From Alteriqipengyuania lutimaris (lineage in GTDB: Bacteria; Pseudomonadota; Alphaproteobacteria; Sphingomonadales; Sphingomonadaceae), in NCBI RefSeq assembly GCF_003363135.1, contig NZ_QRBB01000001.1:1116001-1180000 (forward strand): a stretch of DNA of 64,000 nt, read 5' to 3'. This document shows, piece after piece, positions 37,655-46,901 of the stretch (position 1 is its first letter; each line of letters starts with the position of its first letter). The notes below the pieces were generated by a model that saw only the letters and a program-made list of their open reading frames with translations, was not told where the DNA came from and ran no database searches. The position numbers and the translations under genes are program-made.

Positions 37655-38100
37655 TGAAGGTCGATTTCTGGCTCCTGTCCCGCGACCCGGCGGAGCGCGT
37701 GGTGGCAATGATTGCCGAGCGTGTGCTGGCCGATGGCGGCCGCGCGCTGGTCGTCAGCGGCGAGCCTGCGCAGCGCGAGGCCATCGGGCAGGCTCTGTGG
37801 GACGCGAAGCCCGAAGCCTTCCTCGCCAATGGCGAGGCGGGCGGGGAGCATGATGCGCGCCAGCCGATTCTTATCGCCGACCGCAGCAAGCCGGCGAACG
37901 GCGCCGCCGCCTGCATCCTCGCCGACGGGCAGTGGCGGCCCGAGACGCTGGAGGGCGCGGTGTTCGAGCGCGTGTTCCTGCTGTTCGACGATGCGGGCCG
38001 CGATGCCGCGCGCGCCGCGTGGCGCGAGGTCTCGGCCGACGAAGGCCTCGAACGCAGCTTCTACGAACAGCGCGACGGACGCTGGGTAAAGGTCGCCTGA
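37654..38100 (+). CDS. holC: DNA polymerase III chi subunit HolC
   Basis: 148 residues. [25 protein letters not shown] is the family start; PILIADRSKPANGAAACILADG and VFERVFLLFDDAGRDAARAAW follow. In bacteria with known HolC it connects the clamp loader to SSB. The pepA-holC neighbourhood is widespread in proteobacteria and supports the call. Confidence 0.9.
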   Translation: MKVDFWLLSRDPAERVVAMIAERVLADGGRALVVSGEPAQREAIGQALWDAKPEAFLANGEAGGEHDARQPILIADRSKPANGAAACILADGQWRPETLEGAVFERVFLLFDDAGRDAARAAWREVSADEGLERSFYEQRDGRWVKVA

Positions 38101-38197
38101 GCGCCGCGTTCCCGCCACAGGCTTGCCGTAGGCGTGGAAGCTGCTAGGGGCGCGCGCGATAGTTTTATCTCCCCCTGAAAATCCGAAGGACAAGACC

Positions 38198-38620
38198 ATG
38201 GCGGCCACCCGCACCTTTTCGATCATCAAGCCCGACGCCACACGCCGCAACCTGACCGGCGCGGTCACCAAGATGCTGGAAGAAGCCGGCCTGCGCGTCG
38301 TCGCTTCGAAGCGCATCCGGATGACCGAGGACCAGGCGAAGAAGTTCTACGAAGTCCACGCCGAACGTCCGTTCTACGGCGAACTGGTCGACTTCATGAC
38401 CAGCGGCCCCGTGGTCGTTCAGGTCCTCGAAGGCGAAGACGCCGTGAAGCGCAACCGCGACGTGATGGGCGCGACCAACCCCGCCGACGCCGAAGAAGGC
38501 ACGATCCGCAAGGCCTATGCCGAATCGATCGAAGCGAACTCCGTGCACGGTTCGGACAGCGACGAGAACGCGGCCAAGGAAATCGCGTTCTTCTTCAGCG
38601 ACGACGAAATCGTCGGCTGA
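38198..38620 (+). CDS. ndk: nucleoside diphosphate kinase
   Basis: 140 residues, normal length. [20 protein letters not shown] at the start, [36 protein letters not shown], and the active-site His in ANSVHGSDS. It balances nucleoside triphosphate pools by phosphate transfer through the His. GAAGGACAAG precedes the ATG. A strong terminator follows. Confidence 0.96.
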   Translation: MAATRTFSIIKPDATRRNLTGAVTKMLEEAGLRVVASKRIRMTEDQAKKFYEVHAERPFYGELVDFMTSGPVVVQVLEGEDAVKRNRDVMGATNPADAEEGTIRKAYAESIEANSVHGSDSDENAAKEIAFFFSDDEIVG

Positions 38621-38644
38621 TCTTCGGTCCGACCGATCCCAAAA

Positions 38645-38678
38645 AAGAAGGGCTCCGGAGCGATCCGGAGCCCTTCTT
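38645..38678 (+). terminator. ndk terminator
   Basis: A perfect 15-base stem, AAGAAGGGCTCCGGA with TCCGGAGCCCTTCTT, closed by the GNRA-type tetraloop GCGA. An A-tract precedes the stem, so it may stop transcription from the other strand as well. Confidence 0.88.
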
Positions 38679-38943
38679 GCATGGTCACTGGCGGCTTCGG
38701 TGACCCGGTGAGCGCGCAAGGCCTGCTTGCTTTGTAGGTACCGGGCTTGCCGCGCTGACATTCAGGGGTCGTCTCAAGCGCGGCCTGAACTTGATCCTTC
38801 CCGCCCCGGCAGCGCAAAATGGGGGTGCCGCTCACCTTCCTGCGGACTGGACGACAGCGGGCAGCAAATCGCCCGGTCATTCGATCACCAACGTCCCCCG
38901 GATGCGCGATGCCAGCATATTCGACGGACCCGCAAAAAGTGGA

Positions 38944-38972
38944 TTGCGCCAATAAGTCTACATATATAAGAT
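38944..38972 (+). promoter_or_regulatory. predicted padR promoter, leaderless
   Basis: TTGCGC at 38944-38949 and TAAGAT at 38967-38972, 17 bases apart, with TATATAAG overlapping. The ATG of the PadR gene is at 38980, seven bases after the -10 end, and no ribosome site stands before it. The surrounding TCTACATATATAAGA is nearly palindromic and could be the regulator's own site. Confidence 0.4.
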
Positions 38973-38979
38973 TTGTCCG

Positions 38980-39282
38980 ATGGTTCGGTCCCGACGCCCC
39001 TCTCCGCAGATGCTCGCTGTGCTTGCCGCGCTGTACGATCGGGCGCCTGAACGCATTCATGGGTACGATCTCATGAAACAGACCGGGCTGAAGTCGGGAT
39101 CGCTCTACCCGCTCCTGATGCGCATGAGCGACCGGGGTCTGGTCTCTTCGGAATGGTGCGAGCCCAGTGCGCCGGGGCGGCCGCCGCGACATGCCTATCG
39201 GTTGACGGCGACCGGCCTGGCGCTGGCCCGCGAGGCGAAGGGCGATCCCGGTTCCTTCGGCCTTTCGGACGCAAAGGCATGA
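38980..39282 (+). CDS. PadR family transcriptional regulator
   Basis: 100 residues. Winged helix of the short PadR type: MLAVLAALYDRAPERIHGYDLMKQTGLKSGSLYPLLMRMSDRGLVSS, then the wing PPRHAYRLTATGLALA. It lacks the long dimerisation helix of larger PadR proteins. PadR proteins repress detoxification or transport genes until a ligand binds. Its stop overlaps the next ATG (ATGA), giving a coupled regulator/membrane-protein pair. Confidence 0.85.
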   Translation: MVRSRRPSPQMLAVLAALYDRAPERIHGYDLMKQTGLKSGSLYPLLMRMSDRGLVSSEWCEPSAPGRPPRHAYRLTATGLALAREAKGDPGSFGLSDAKA

Positions 39283-39911
39283 GCATCCTGGTCGCCCGGC
39301 CTGTCATGAAGCTCGCTCTGGCGGGGATGGGCTCGCATCGATGCGAATGGGCCGCGGCGATGCGCGCCGAGTTCGACATGGCGGAAGAGGCTGGCGAGGG
39401 ACTGTCCTTCGCGCTCGGCTGCCTCGCCACTGCGTGGCGGGAACTGCCATGGCATCCCGAGGGCCGCCTTGCGCTGTCGCGCTACATCTGCGCGATCGGG
39501 CTTATCCTGCCCACGGCGGCCCTACTGTTGGCCGGCTGGTGGTGCGGCTACCCCTGGGTCGAGCCGCCCTATGCCGACGGCATTGCGCGCGTCGCCAGCA
39601 TGCCCAGAGGTCTGGCGACGACGCTCTACGCAGGCAATGCCTTCGCCCTCCCGGGGCTGACGGCCTTGCTCTTGCTGCGGATTGCAGGCCTGATTCTGGT
39701 CGCCTGGTTCGTGGTCGATGCCGATTGGGACCGGGCTGGTGCGATCCAGCGCGCAGGCGCGGCAGCCACGATCACGCTCACGCTTTTTTCCGCCGTCGCA
39801 TTGCCTGATCTTACCTGCGTTGTCCTGCCGTTGCTCGCGGTCGGCGTCGAGCTCGTGTCGATCCCCTTGCTGCAACGCTGGCACGAAGGCGGCGACATCG
39901 CAGAGGCATAA
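39279..39911 (+). CDS. membrane protein coupled to PadR regulator
   Basis: 210 residues, not assigned to a known family. A cytosolic N-terminal domain of about 65 residues (MKLALAGMGSHRCEWAAAM, then EAGEGLSFALGCLATAWRELPW) precedes about four or five hydrophobic segments, including IGLILPTAALLLAGWW, TALLLLRIAGLILVAWFVV, and TLTLFSAVALPDLTCVVLPLL. The arrangement, a PadR protein followed by an integral protein with a soluble N-terminal part, resembles PadR partner cassettes seen elsewhere, where the partner may transmit a signal. The function is unknown. Confidence 0.65.
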   Translation: MSILVARPVMKLALAGMGSHRCEWAAAMRAEFDMAEEAGEGLSFALGCLATAWRELPWHPEGRLALSRYICAIGLILPTAALLLAGWWCGYPWVEPPYADGIARVASMPRGLATTLYAGNAFALPGLTALLLLRIAGLILVAWFVVDADWDRAGAIQRAGAAATITLTLFSAVALPDLTCVVLPLLAVGVELVSIPLLQRWHEGGDIAEA

Positions 39912-39980
39912 TCCGGTTCAATTCAATCCCGCTCGGTGGCCCCAGGGCACGTTGACCAGCATACAGAAAAGGACGTCACG

Positions 39981-41258
39981 ATGATCGACGACCAGACCGA
40001 GCCGCGCGTCGGACCCGTCCCGGCGACGGGACAGCAGCGGTTGGCAAGCCTCGATTTCATCCGCGGCATCGCGATTTTGGGCATTCTTGCTGCCAATATC
40101 ATCGCCTTTGGCCAGCCCTCGTCCGCCTATATATGGCCCGGCGGTTTCCTGACCGAACACGGGCCGGTGTCCGATTGGCTCTGGGTCGCCCAGTTCACGC
40201 TGATCGACGGCAAGATGCGCGGCCTGTTCACGCTGCTGTTCGGCGCAGGCATGATTCTGTTTCTCGACCGGGCCCGTGCGCGGGGCAGCGGCCGCTGGCT
40301 GCAGGCGCGGCGGCTCGTCTGGCTGTTCGCCTTCGGCTGTGTCCATTACCTGTTTATCTCGAAGACCGACATTCTCGCGACGTTCGCGACCTGCGGCCTC
40401 ATCGCCCTGCTGTTCGTGAAATGGAAACCGAAGACGCAGCTTTGGGTCGGGATCGTTGTCTACCTGCTCAGTGCGGTGAAGGATATCGTCGTCTGGGGGA
40501 GGATGTATGCGATCGCGGCCGGAGACATGGCCGCGCCTTCGGGCGGTATGGCGGACATGGCCGTAGAAATGCGCGATGCCGGGGCAGCCGATGACCGGAT
40601 CGAAACCGCGCTGATCCAGTCGGGCAACTACGGTGGCCTGGTCGCGCATAACATCGCCGAGCATTGGTCGCAGCCGCTGCTGTCGTGGTTCCAGAACGGG
40701 CTGGAGACGATCCCGCTGCTTCTGATCGGCATGGCGCTCTACCGCCTCGGCCTGTTCGACGGGCGGCTCGATCCGCGCCGCCAGACGCTCTGGGGGTGGA
40801 TCGGCCTGCTCGCCGGCCTTGCCGGGGCGCTCGCGATCGCGCTGTGGAACCATGCCGGGGGCATCAGCTACATGGGCGCGCTCTGGTCGTTCGACGGGCT
40901 TGCGAGGGTCCCGAACCTGCTCGCTATCGTGGGACTGGCGGCGCTGCTGGCGCTGTGTGGGCCGCGCGCGACGGGCTGGCTGGGATCGCGGGTCTCGGCG
41001 GCGGGGCGGATGGCCTTCACAAACTATCTGGGCACCTCGATCCTTATGCTGTTCGTCTTCCACGGCTGGGCGCTCGGCCTGTTCGGCGACCTGACCCGCC
41101 CGGCCCTGTATGGCGTGGTGCTGCTAACTTGGGCGATCATGCTGGCGTGGTCGCCCGCATGGCTCGCACGCTACCGGTTCGGTCCGCTCGAATGGCTGTG
41201 GCGCTGCCTCACCTATGCGCGCTTCTTTCCAATTCGGCGCGAGGCGGCACCCGGCTAA
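39981..41258 (+). CDS. DUF418 (YeiB-type) membrane protein
   Basis: 425 residues, about nine or ten transmembrane segments. The start RLASLDFIRGIAILGILAANI and the later FTLLFGAGMILFLDRARARG are the DUF1624/YeiB pattern, and the C-terminal GRMAFTNYLGTSILMLFVFHGWALGLFG belongs to DUF418. Family members may be acyltransferase-related membrane enzymes or transporters; nothing is proven. 69 bases after the PadR pair on the same strand, so possibly one operon. Confidence 0.85.
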   Translation: MIDDQTEPRVGPVPATGQQRLASLDFIRGIAILGILAANIIAFGQPSSAYIWPGGFLTEHGPVSDWLWVAQFTLIDGKMRGLFTLLFGAGMILFLDRARARGSGRWLQARRLVWLFAFGCVHYLFISKTDILATFATCGLIALLFVKWKPKTQLWVGIVVYLLSAVKDIVVWGRMYAIAAGDMAAPSGGMADMAVEMRDAGAADDRIETALIQSGNYGGLVAHNIAEHWSQPLLSWFQNGLETIPLLLIGMALYRLGLFDGRLDPRRQTLWGWIGLLAGLAGALAIALWNHAGGISYMGALWSFDGLARVPNLLAIVGLAALLALCGPRATGWLGSRVSAAGRMAFTNYLGTSILMLFVFHGWALGLFGDLTRPALYGVVLLTWAIMLAWSPAWLARYRFGPLEWLWRCLTYARFFPIRREAAPG

Positions 41259-41321
41259 CGGTTCTGCAGTTGCCGGGGCCCCTCGGTTCGCGTCCGTCGT
41301 CGGCCCAGCTCGCGCGGGCAG

Positions 41322-42917
41322 TCATCCACTCGAAGGCGCGATCCCGAATTGGGCGAGCTCCTCGACCGCACGATCGGCAGCCGCGCCGTATCGCTTCCAG
41401 CGATCGATAGATCCCGAATGGACAGGGGCGCGGACCTGGACGGCACTGGCGGTCGCCACCGCCTGACGATTGCTCTGCGGAGAGAGGCAGGCGTCATCCC
41501 ATTCGAGGCCACAGAACGCAATCAGCTTTCGCGTCTGTGCCTCCTGATCGATCACCAGATCTTCGTACCGCTGCACCATGAAGCGATCCGCAGGCAGCGT
41601 GGCGGCGAAGCGATCGCACAGGCTTTCGAACCGGGCGACGAAATGCGCGGTGTCTACGAAGTCGTAGGCGTAGGAATAATAGCTGAAGCCGGTTGCGAAC
41701 AGCTGACGGAAATTGGCGAACAGAACATCGAAGGGAGAGCGCCGGAGGCAGACAATCCGTGCCTCGGGCAACGCACGTAGGATCGCCGGTGCGTAGAAGA
41801 TGTTGAACGGCATCTTGTCGGTGAAGACTGCCGCGTCTCCTGCCAAGCCTGCAACGATCCTGAGATATTCGCGACCGACAGGGGCCAGATCGTCCGTGTC
41901 GCTCGCGGCTTTCAGCAGGGCCTCGTCAAGTACATGACGCCCGGGGGTGTCGAGGTGGCGCTTGAGCGCGATTCCGAATTCGGACAGCTCGCCCAGCGAC
42001 CTCACCTGCGGATGCGCAGCGACGATCCGTTCGATCAGCGTCGTGCCGCTTCGCGGAAGGCCGACGATGAAGATGGGGCGGGCGACCGGTCGTTTGGCGA
42101 TCGCGGGGAAAGCGCCTTCAGCTCCGGCAGCTGCGGCGCTGAACAGGCCTTCCGCTTCAGCGCGATCATGTGCCACCTCGCGCGCCTTGCGGTCCTTCGC
42201 ACGCTCCAGCCATTCGAAGCTTGTCTCCCACTCGACGTGCGCTTCATGCCAGCGGGCGAGTGCGTGGCCGCAGACGAGCCGCATCTCGGTCTCGTCGCTG
42301 CGGGCGAAGAGCGCCGCCAGCGCCTCGCGCCATGCGACCGGCGGATCGTCGCTCAGCCCGACCAGCGCGAGCCAGCCCTGGGCATGGTCGGGCGCCAACT
42401 CCACCAGCGCTTCGAACTCGGCCCGTGCGGCGTCGAGGTCGCCGTTGAACTGGAGTTCGATGGCATGATTGTAACGATAGCCGGGATTGCGGGGTTCGCC
42501 CTCAACCGCCTGACCCGAGAACCGGACGGCTTCCGCATGAAGTCCGGTGCGCGCCAGCACGACGCCGATCTGTGCCGCCAGGTGCGGATCGCGCGTCCCG
42601 GCCACCGCTGCACGCGTGATCGCTTCCCGCGCCGTGGCCCCATCCTGACGGGAAAGCGCCAGGCGCGCGTCGATCAGGTCGAGCCATGCCTCGCGATGGC
42701 CGCTCGCGCGGATCAGGCGGGCGAGCTGGTCGGCTCCCGCAAAATTCTCGTGCTCGAGCGCGATCTGCGCGAGCACCAGCACCGCGGCAGGATTGCCCGG
42801 GTGTGTCTGCAGGTGTTGCTGCGCCGCAACATGCGCTGCGCGGAAACGCCCGACGAGAACATCCTCCCGGGCCTGCAGAAGCGACCGTTTTGCTGGCGAA
42901 ATACTACTTTCTCCCAT
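41322..42917 (-). CDS. TPR-domain sulfotransferase family protein
   Basis: 531 residues from the ATG at 42917. Residues 5-230 are helical TPR-like repeats (AAVLVLAQIALEHENFAGA, AAQIGVVLARTGLHAEAVRF, AIELQFNGDLDAARAEFEAL). The sulfotransferase domain begins near residue 280 with RPIFIVGLPRSGTTLIERIV, the 5'-phosphosulfate-binding loop, then FTDKMPFNIFYAPAILRALPEARIVCLRRSPFDVL (3'-phosphate loop) and RYEDLVID. It would transfer sulfate from PAPS to an unknown acceptor. It is divergent from a TonB receptor and an amidohydrolase. Confidence 0.85.
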   Translation of the reverse strand: MGESSISPAKRSLLQAREDVLVGRFRAAHVAAQQHLQTHPGNPAAVLVLAQIALEHENFAGADQLARLIRASGHREAWLDLIDARLALSRQDGATAREAITRAAVAGTRDPHLAAQIGVVLARTGLHAEAVRFSGQAVEGEPRNPGYRYNHAIELQFNGDLDAARAEFEALVELAPDHAQGWLALVGLSDDPPVAWREALAALFARSDETEMRLVCGHALARWHEAHVEWETSFEWLERAKDRKAREVAHDRAEAEGLFSAAAAGAEGAFPAIAKRPVARPIFIVGLPRSGTTLIERIVAAHPQVRSLGELSEFGIALKRHLDTPGRHVLDEALLKAASDTDDLAPVGREYLRIVAGLAGDAAVFTDKMPFNIFYAPAILRALPEARIVCLRRSPFDVLFANFRQLFATGFSYYSYAYDFVDTAHFVARFESLCDRFAATLPADRFMVQRYEDLVIDQEAQTRKLIAFCGLEWDDACLSPQSNRQAVATASAVQVRAPVHSGSIDRWKRYGAAADRAVEELAQFGIAPSSG

Positions 42918-42952
42918 GGGTTGAATGAAGCTGGATTGACATGTCGCAGCGC

Positions 42953-42980
42953 ACAAACGTAGTTTTTTCTTACAAACGTA
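42953..42980. promoter_or_regulatory. direct repeat ACAAACGTA in a divergent promoter region
   Basis: ACAAACGTA occurs at 42953-42961 and 42972-42980, 19 bases apart, separated by a T-rich stretch. It lies between the divergent sulfotransferase and TonB-receptor genes, so a shared regulator is possible. No known consensus recognised. Confidence 0.35.
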
Positions 42981-43024
42981 TCACCCAAGATTGGTGCATT
43001 TGCACGCTCAGGGAGGCTCGTCGA

Positions 43025-45595
43025 ATGCAAAGTTTCAACAGCAAAAAATACACCATGCGTTCGATGCTGCTTTGCAGCACTGTCATTGCAGCAATGTCCG
43101 CCGCGCCGGCATGGGCGCAGACCGCCGGTACCAGCGACCTCCCTCCCGAGGAGACCGGAGCCGAGCCTGACGGGGATGGCAATGCCGCACCCGCGGTTCC
43201 GACCAACACCATCATCGTCACGGCCACCAGGCGGGCGGAGAGCGTGCAGGACATCCCGCTCAACATCACCGCCGTCGGCGGCGAGCAGATCGAGGAGCAG
43301 GGCCTGACCGAATTGTCGGACCTGCTGCCCTTCGTTCCGGGCATCAACATCGTCGATCGCGGCGGACGCCAGGGCAACCCGATCATCGTGCGCGGCCTCA
43401 ACCTCGACGGGATCGGTTCGGGCGACGGCAACAACGACGGCGGCGGTACGGTTGCGACCTATATCGGCGAAATCCCGCTGTTCGTGGACCTCAAGCTCAA
43501 CGACCTCGAGCGGGTCGAAGTGCTGCTTGGCCCGCAAGGCACGCTGTATGGCGCGGGCACGCTGGGCGGTGCGATCCGGTATATTCCGGTGAAGCCGCAA
43601 TTCGGTGAGTTCACCAGTGAAGCGCGGACCGAGCTGTCGAAATATTCCGAAGCGGAGAGCGCCAGCTATCAGTTGGGCGCGACGATGAATCTGGGCCTCA
43701 GCGACACTTTCGCGATCCGCGGTTCGCTCGACTACGAGGATGACTCCGGCTTCATCGATTACGTCAACGTGGTCGACACGATCGGCGTCACCAATCCCGA
43801 TACGCCAGCCGGCCTGAACCGCATCGAGGATGCGGACGGCGAGGAGACCCTGTCCGGGCGGATCGCGGCACGTTACCAGCCGTCGCCGCAGTTCGAGGTC
43901 ACGGCGACGTACTATTACCAGAAGGCCGAGATCGAAGGGCGTCGCGTTTCGCACTACCGCAGCGACGTGCCGGGCCTGCTCGACGGCACGGCCAGCGTCG
44001 GCCGGTACGAGAATGCGTTCCGCGTGCGGGAGCCCAATACAATCGAGAACGATCTGATCGCGCTGGAAGCGACGGTCGACCTGGGTTTCGCGGAGCTGAC
44101 ATCGTCCACCGGCTGGAGCAGCTTTTCCGACGACGGGCAGCGCGACCAGACGACGCTGCTGATCACGCTCGAATACAGCTACGAACTCTTCCCGAGCTTT
44201 ACCGCCTTCACGCGCGAAGTCGGGGAATCCGACCGTTTCAACCAGGAAGTGCGGCTCGTTTCCGCCCATGGGGGCCCGCTCTCGTGGATCATCGGCGGAT
44301 TCTACAATCGGCTGGATTCGGTCGGCTCGTCTTCCGAATTCGTGCCGAACTACGTGCCTTACGTGAATGCGCCGCCGCTCGAGTTCGGCCTGACCGACCG
44401 GCCCGATGCGCTCGAATATTTCTCGACAGGCCGCAACCGGCTGGAGGAATTCGCGGTCTATGGCGAGGCAAGCTACGAACTGTTCGACGGCTTTACCGTG
44501 ACGCTTGGCGGGCGGTATTACAGCTACGACCTTGCGGCGGTCTCCACCGTCGACTTCCCCTTGTTCGAGCCGCTTTCGTACACGCCGCTGTCTTTGGACG
44601 AGATCGCTCGACTGCCTTTCGATCCCGCGCTCGCCCAGTCCGACGACGGGGCCCTGTTCAAGGCGAATGTCGCTTGGGAAATGTCCGACGATATCCTGCT
44701 CTACGGCACGATCAGCGAAGGCTACCGGATCGGCGGGGTCAACGGGGTCGGTCCTTGTCCGCCCTACGATCCCGACGCCACCCAGGGTGCCTGCGCGCTG
44801 GCACCGGGTCAGGAGTTCGACGCGGGCAACGGGCAAGTCGGCGTTTCCGACCGGGACGAACGCCAGTTCAGCCCCGACCAGACCCGCAACTACGAAATCG
44901 GCGTGAAGTCGACGCTCGCCGACGGGACGCTGATCTTCAATGCCGCCGCCTACTATATCGACTGGATGGATCCCCAGCTGGGATCGGCGACCGTCAACGC
45001 GAACATTCCCATCACGGTCAATGGGGAAGGCGCCGAGTCCAAGGGTGTCGAGCTGAGCGCGGACTGGCGACCGACCGATCGCATCAACCTGCGCGCGAAC
45101 TTCACCTATATCGACAGCAAGCTGACGGCTCCGGTGCCCGATCTGATCCGGACGATCTCGCCCCCGGGCTTCGGCAGCGCGTTCGAGGACGGTGCCGATG
45201 GCGATCGTCTGGCGGGTTCGCCCGAGACGCAGTTCTCCATCTTCGGGGCCTATGCGCTGCCGCTGGCAAATGGCGACAACCTGCGTTTCAATGCCAGCTA
45301 CTCGTGGCAGGGCGACGTCGAAACCCGCACTGCGGGGCGAGGTAACGGCCTGATGCTCGACAGCTTCGGCGTAGCGAACGCGGCGATCAGCTACGAGGCG
45401 GATAGCTTCATCGCCACGCTGTTCGCCGACAACCTGTTCGATACCTTCGCGGAAACCGGTGCGATCGGCACCGCGCTGTCGAACCAGGACGTTTTCGATT
45501 TCAACGGCGATCCGGTCTATGTACGCGGGTTCTCCACGCATATCCTGCCGCCACGCCAGATCGGCGTGCGCCTCAAGTTCCTGTTCGGAGAGTGA
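43025..45595 (+). CDS. TonB-dependent receptor
   Basis: 856 residues from the ATG at 43025 (43055 possible). Signal ending PAWAQ. NTIIVTATRRAESVQD is a TonB-box-like start of the plug; ELSDLLPFVPGINIVDRGGRQGNPIIVRGLN, then VERVEVL-like LERVEVLLGPQGTLYGAGTLGGAIRYIP. The barrel ends GVRLKFLFGE, one Glu past the usual aromatic end. It is followed four bases later by a secreted amidohydrolase, suggesting uptake and processing of the same substrate, possibly peptides. Confidence 0.88.
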   Translation: MQSFNSKKYTMRSMLLCSTVIAAMSAAPAWAQTAGTSDLPPEETGAEPDGDGNAAPAVPTNTIIVTATRRAESVQDIPLNITAVGGEQIEEQGLTELSDLLPFVPGINIVDRGGRQGNPIIVRGLNLDGIGSGDGNNDGGGTVATYIGEIPLFVDLKLNDLERVEVLLGPQGTLYGAGTLGGAIRYIPVKPQFGEFTSEARTELSKYSEAESASYQLGATMNLGLSDTFAIRGSLDYEDDSGFIDYVNVVDTIGVTNPDTPAGLNRIEDADGEETLSGRIAARYQPSPQFEVTATYYYQKAEIEGRRVSHYRSDVPGLLDGTASVGRYENAFRVREPNTIENDLIALEATVDLGFAELTSSTGWSSFSDDGQRDQTTLLITLEYSYELFPSFTAFTREVGESDRFNQEVRLVSAHGGPLSWIIGGFYNRLDSVGSSSEFVPNYVPYVNAPPLEFGLTDRPDALEYFSTGRNRLEEFAVYGEASYELFDGFTVTLGGRYYSYDLAAVSTVDFPLFEPLSYTPLSLDEIARLPFDPALAQSDDGALFKANVAWEMSDDILLYGTISEGYRIGGVNGVGPCPPYDPDATQGACALAPGQEFDAGNGQVGVSDRDERQFSPDQTRNYEIGVKSTLADGTLIFNAAAYYIDWMDPQLGSATVNANIPITVNGEGAESKGVELSADWRPTDRINLRANFTYIDSKLTAPVPDLIRTISPPGFGSAFEDGADGDRLAGSPETQFSIFGAYALPLANGDNLRFNASYSWQGDVETRTAGRGNGLMLDSFGVANAAISYEADSFIATLFADNLFDTFAETGAIGTALSNQDVFDFNGDPVYVRGFSTHILPPRQIGVRLKFLFGE

Positions 45596-45599
45596 CCGG

Positions 45600-46862
45600 A
45601 TGAAGTCGTTTCTGTTGGCTGCGGCGGGGCTTGCGCTCGCTCTGGTATCCCCTGCCGCCGCCGAACCGGTCTATGTCAGCGCGCAGCGTGCGCTCGACGT
45701 CGAAACCGGTCGCTACATCGCCGATCCGGTCATCGCGATCGAGGACGGACGGATCGTCTCGGTCGAGGCGGGTGGGACGATCCCTGCCGGTGCCGAGCGG
45801 ATCGATCTGCCCGGCATGACGGTGCTGCCCGGCCTGATCGACATGCACGTCCACCTCGATGGCAGGCCCGAATATGGCGGCTATTCGAACCTGCAGTTCT
45901 CCGACCGGTTCTGGACGGTGATCGCGGTGGAGAACGCCCGGCGGATGCTGAATGCGGGCTTCACCACGGTCCGCAATCTGGGCGCGGATGATTACAACGT
46001 CGTCGGGCTGGACCAGGCGATCGAGCAGGGCTGGGTCGAAGGCCCGCGGATCGTCGGCGCCGCGCATGCGCTGGGCGCGACCGGTGGGCATTGCGACAGC
46101 ACCTTCCTGCCGCCGAGCTATGCCGATCGCAGCCCCGGCGCGGCGGACGGCGTGGACGCGCTGCGCGCCGCGGTGCGCGAACAGCGCAAATACGGCGCCG
46201 AGGTGATCAAGGCCTGCGCCACGGGCGGCGTATTCTCGCGCAACACGCTGCCCGGCCAGCAGCAGCTGCGCGAGGAGGAACTGCGCGCGATTGCCGAGGA
46301 AGCCCATTTCTGGGGCCTGCGCGCGGCTGCGCATGCCCATGGTGCCGAAGGGATCAAGGCCGCGATCCGTGCGGGGTTCGACACGATCGAGCATGCCAGT
46401 TTCATCGACGATGAAGGCATCGAACTCGCGCTGCAACGCGGCGCGGCGCTCTCGATGGATATCTTCAACACCGAATATACGCTCTCCCAAGGGGAGGCGA
46501 ACGGTGTGCTCGAGGAAAACCTGGCGAAGGAACGGATGGTCAGCGCCGCCCAGCGCGACGGCTTCCGCCGGGCCAATGCCGCCGGAGTGAAGATGGTTTT
46601 CGGCTCCGACGCGGGTGTCATGCCGCACGAGGATGGCGGCGGGCAATTTGCCGTCATGGTCCGTTTCGGAATGACGCCGCTTCAGGCGATCCAGGCAGCG
46701 ACGGTGAATGCCGCCGAGGCTCTCGGTCAAGCAGGCGACGTGGGGGCGATTGTGCCCGGCGCATGGGGCGACCTGATCGCGGTCGATGGGGATCCGCTGG
46801 CGGATGTCGGCGAGCTGGCCGATGTCGATGCGGTGATCAAGGGCGGTGTGCGCGTCAAATAG
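45600..46862 (+). CDS. secreted metal-dependent amidohydrolase (Xaa-Pro dipeptidase/prolidase-like)
   Basis: 420 residues. Signal ends AAAEP, so periplasmic. Metal-binding HxH in LIDMHVHLDG (His 83 and 85), the carboxylated Lys candidate in EVIKACATGGVFS, His in RAAAHAHGAEG and TIEHASF, and the Asp in GSDAGVMPHEDG. This is the subfamily that includes imidazolonepropionase-like Xaa-Pro and Xaa-Arg dipeptidases. It is coupled in layout to the preceding receptor. The substrate is not certain. Confidence 0.85.
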   Translation: MKSFLLAAAGLALALVSPAAAEPVYVSAQRALDVETGRYIADPVIAIEDGRIVSVEAGGTIPAGAERIDLPGMTVLPGLIDMHVHLDGRPEYGGYSNLQFSDRFWTVIAVENARRMLNAGFTTVRNLGADDYNVVGLDQAIEQGWVEGPRIVGAAHALGATGGHCDSTFLPPSYADRSPGAADGVDALRAAVREQRKYGAEVIKACATGGVFSRNTLPGQQQLREEELRAIAEEAHFWGLRAAAHAHGAEGIKAAIRAGFDTIEHASFIDDEGIELALQRGAALSMDIFNTEYTLSQGEANGVLEENLAKERMVSAAQRDGFRRANAAGVKMVFGSDAGVMPHEDGGGQFAVMVRFGMTPLQAIQAATVNAAEALGQAGDVGAIVPGAWGDLIAVDGDPLADVGELADVDAVIKGGVRVK

Positions 46863-46901
46863 ACGATTGGCGCAGCTGCATGACTGGCCTAGCCAGAGGT
46901 G

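Larger units (their letters stand above)
38621..38979. other. 359-bp gap between ndk and padR
   Basis: Holds the ndk terminator (38645-38678) and, at its right end, an AT-rich promoter for the PadR gene. The 260 bases between show no convincing gene; small frames there lack ribosome sites and recognisable products. Confidence 0.6.

Noticed and set aside
42713-45541. Minus-strand open frame opposite the second TonB receptor
   Set aside because: Same kind of codon shadow; the receptor frame has signal peptide, plug and barrel motifs.
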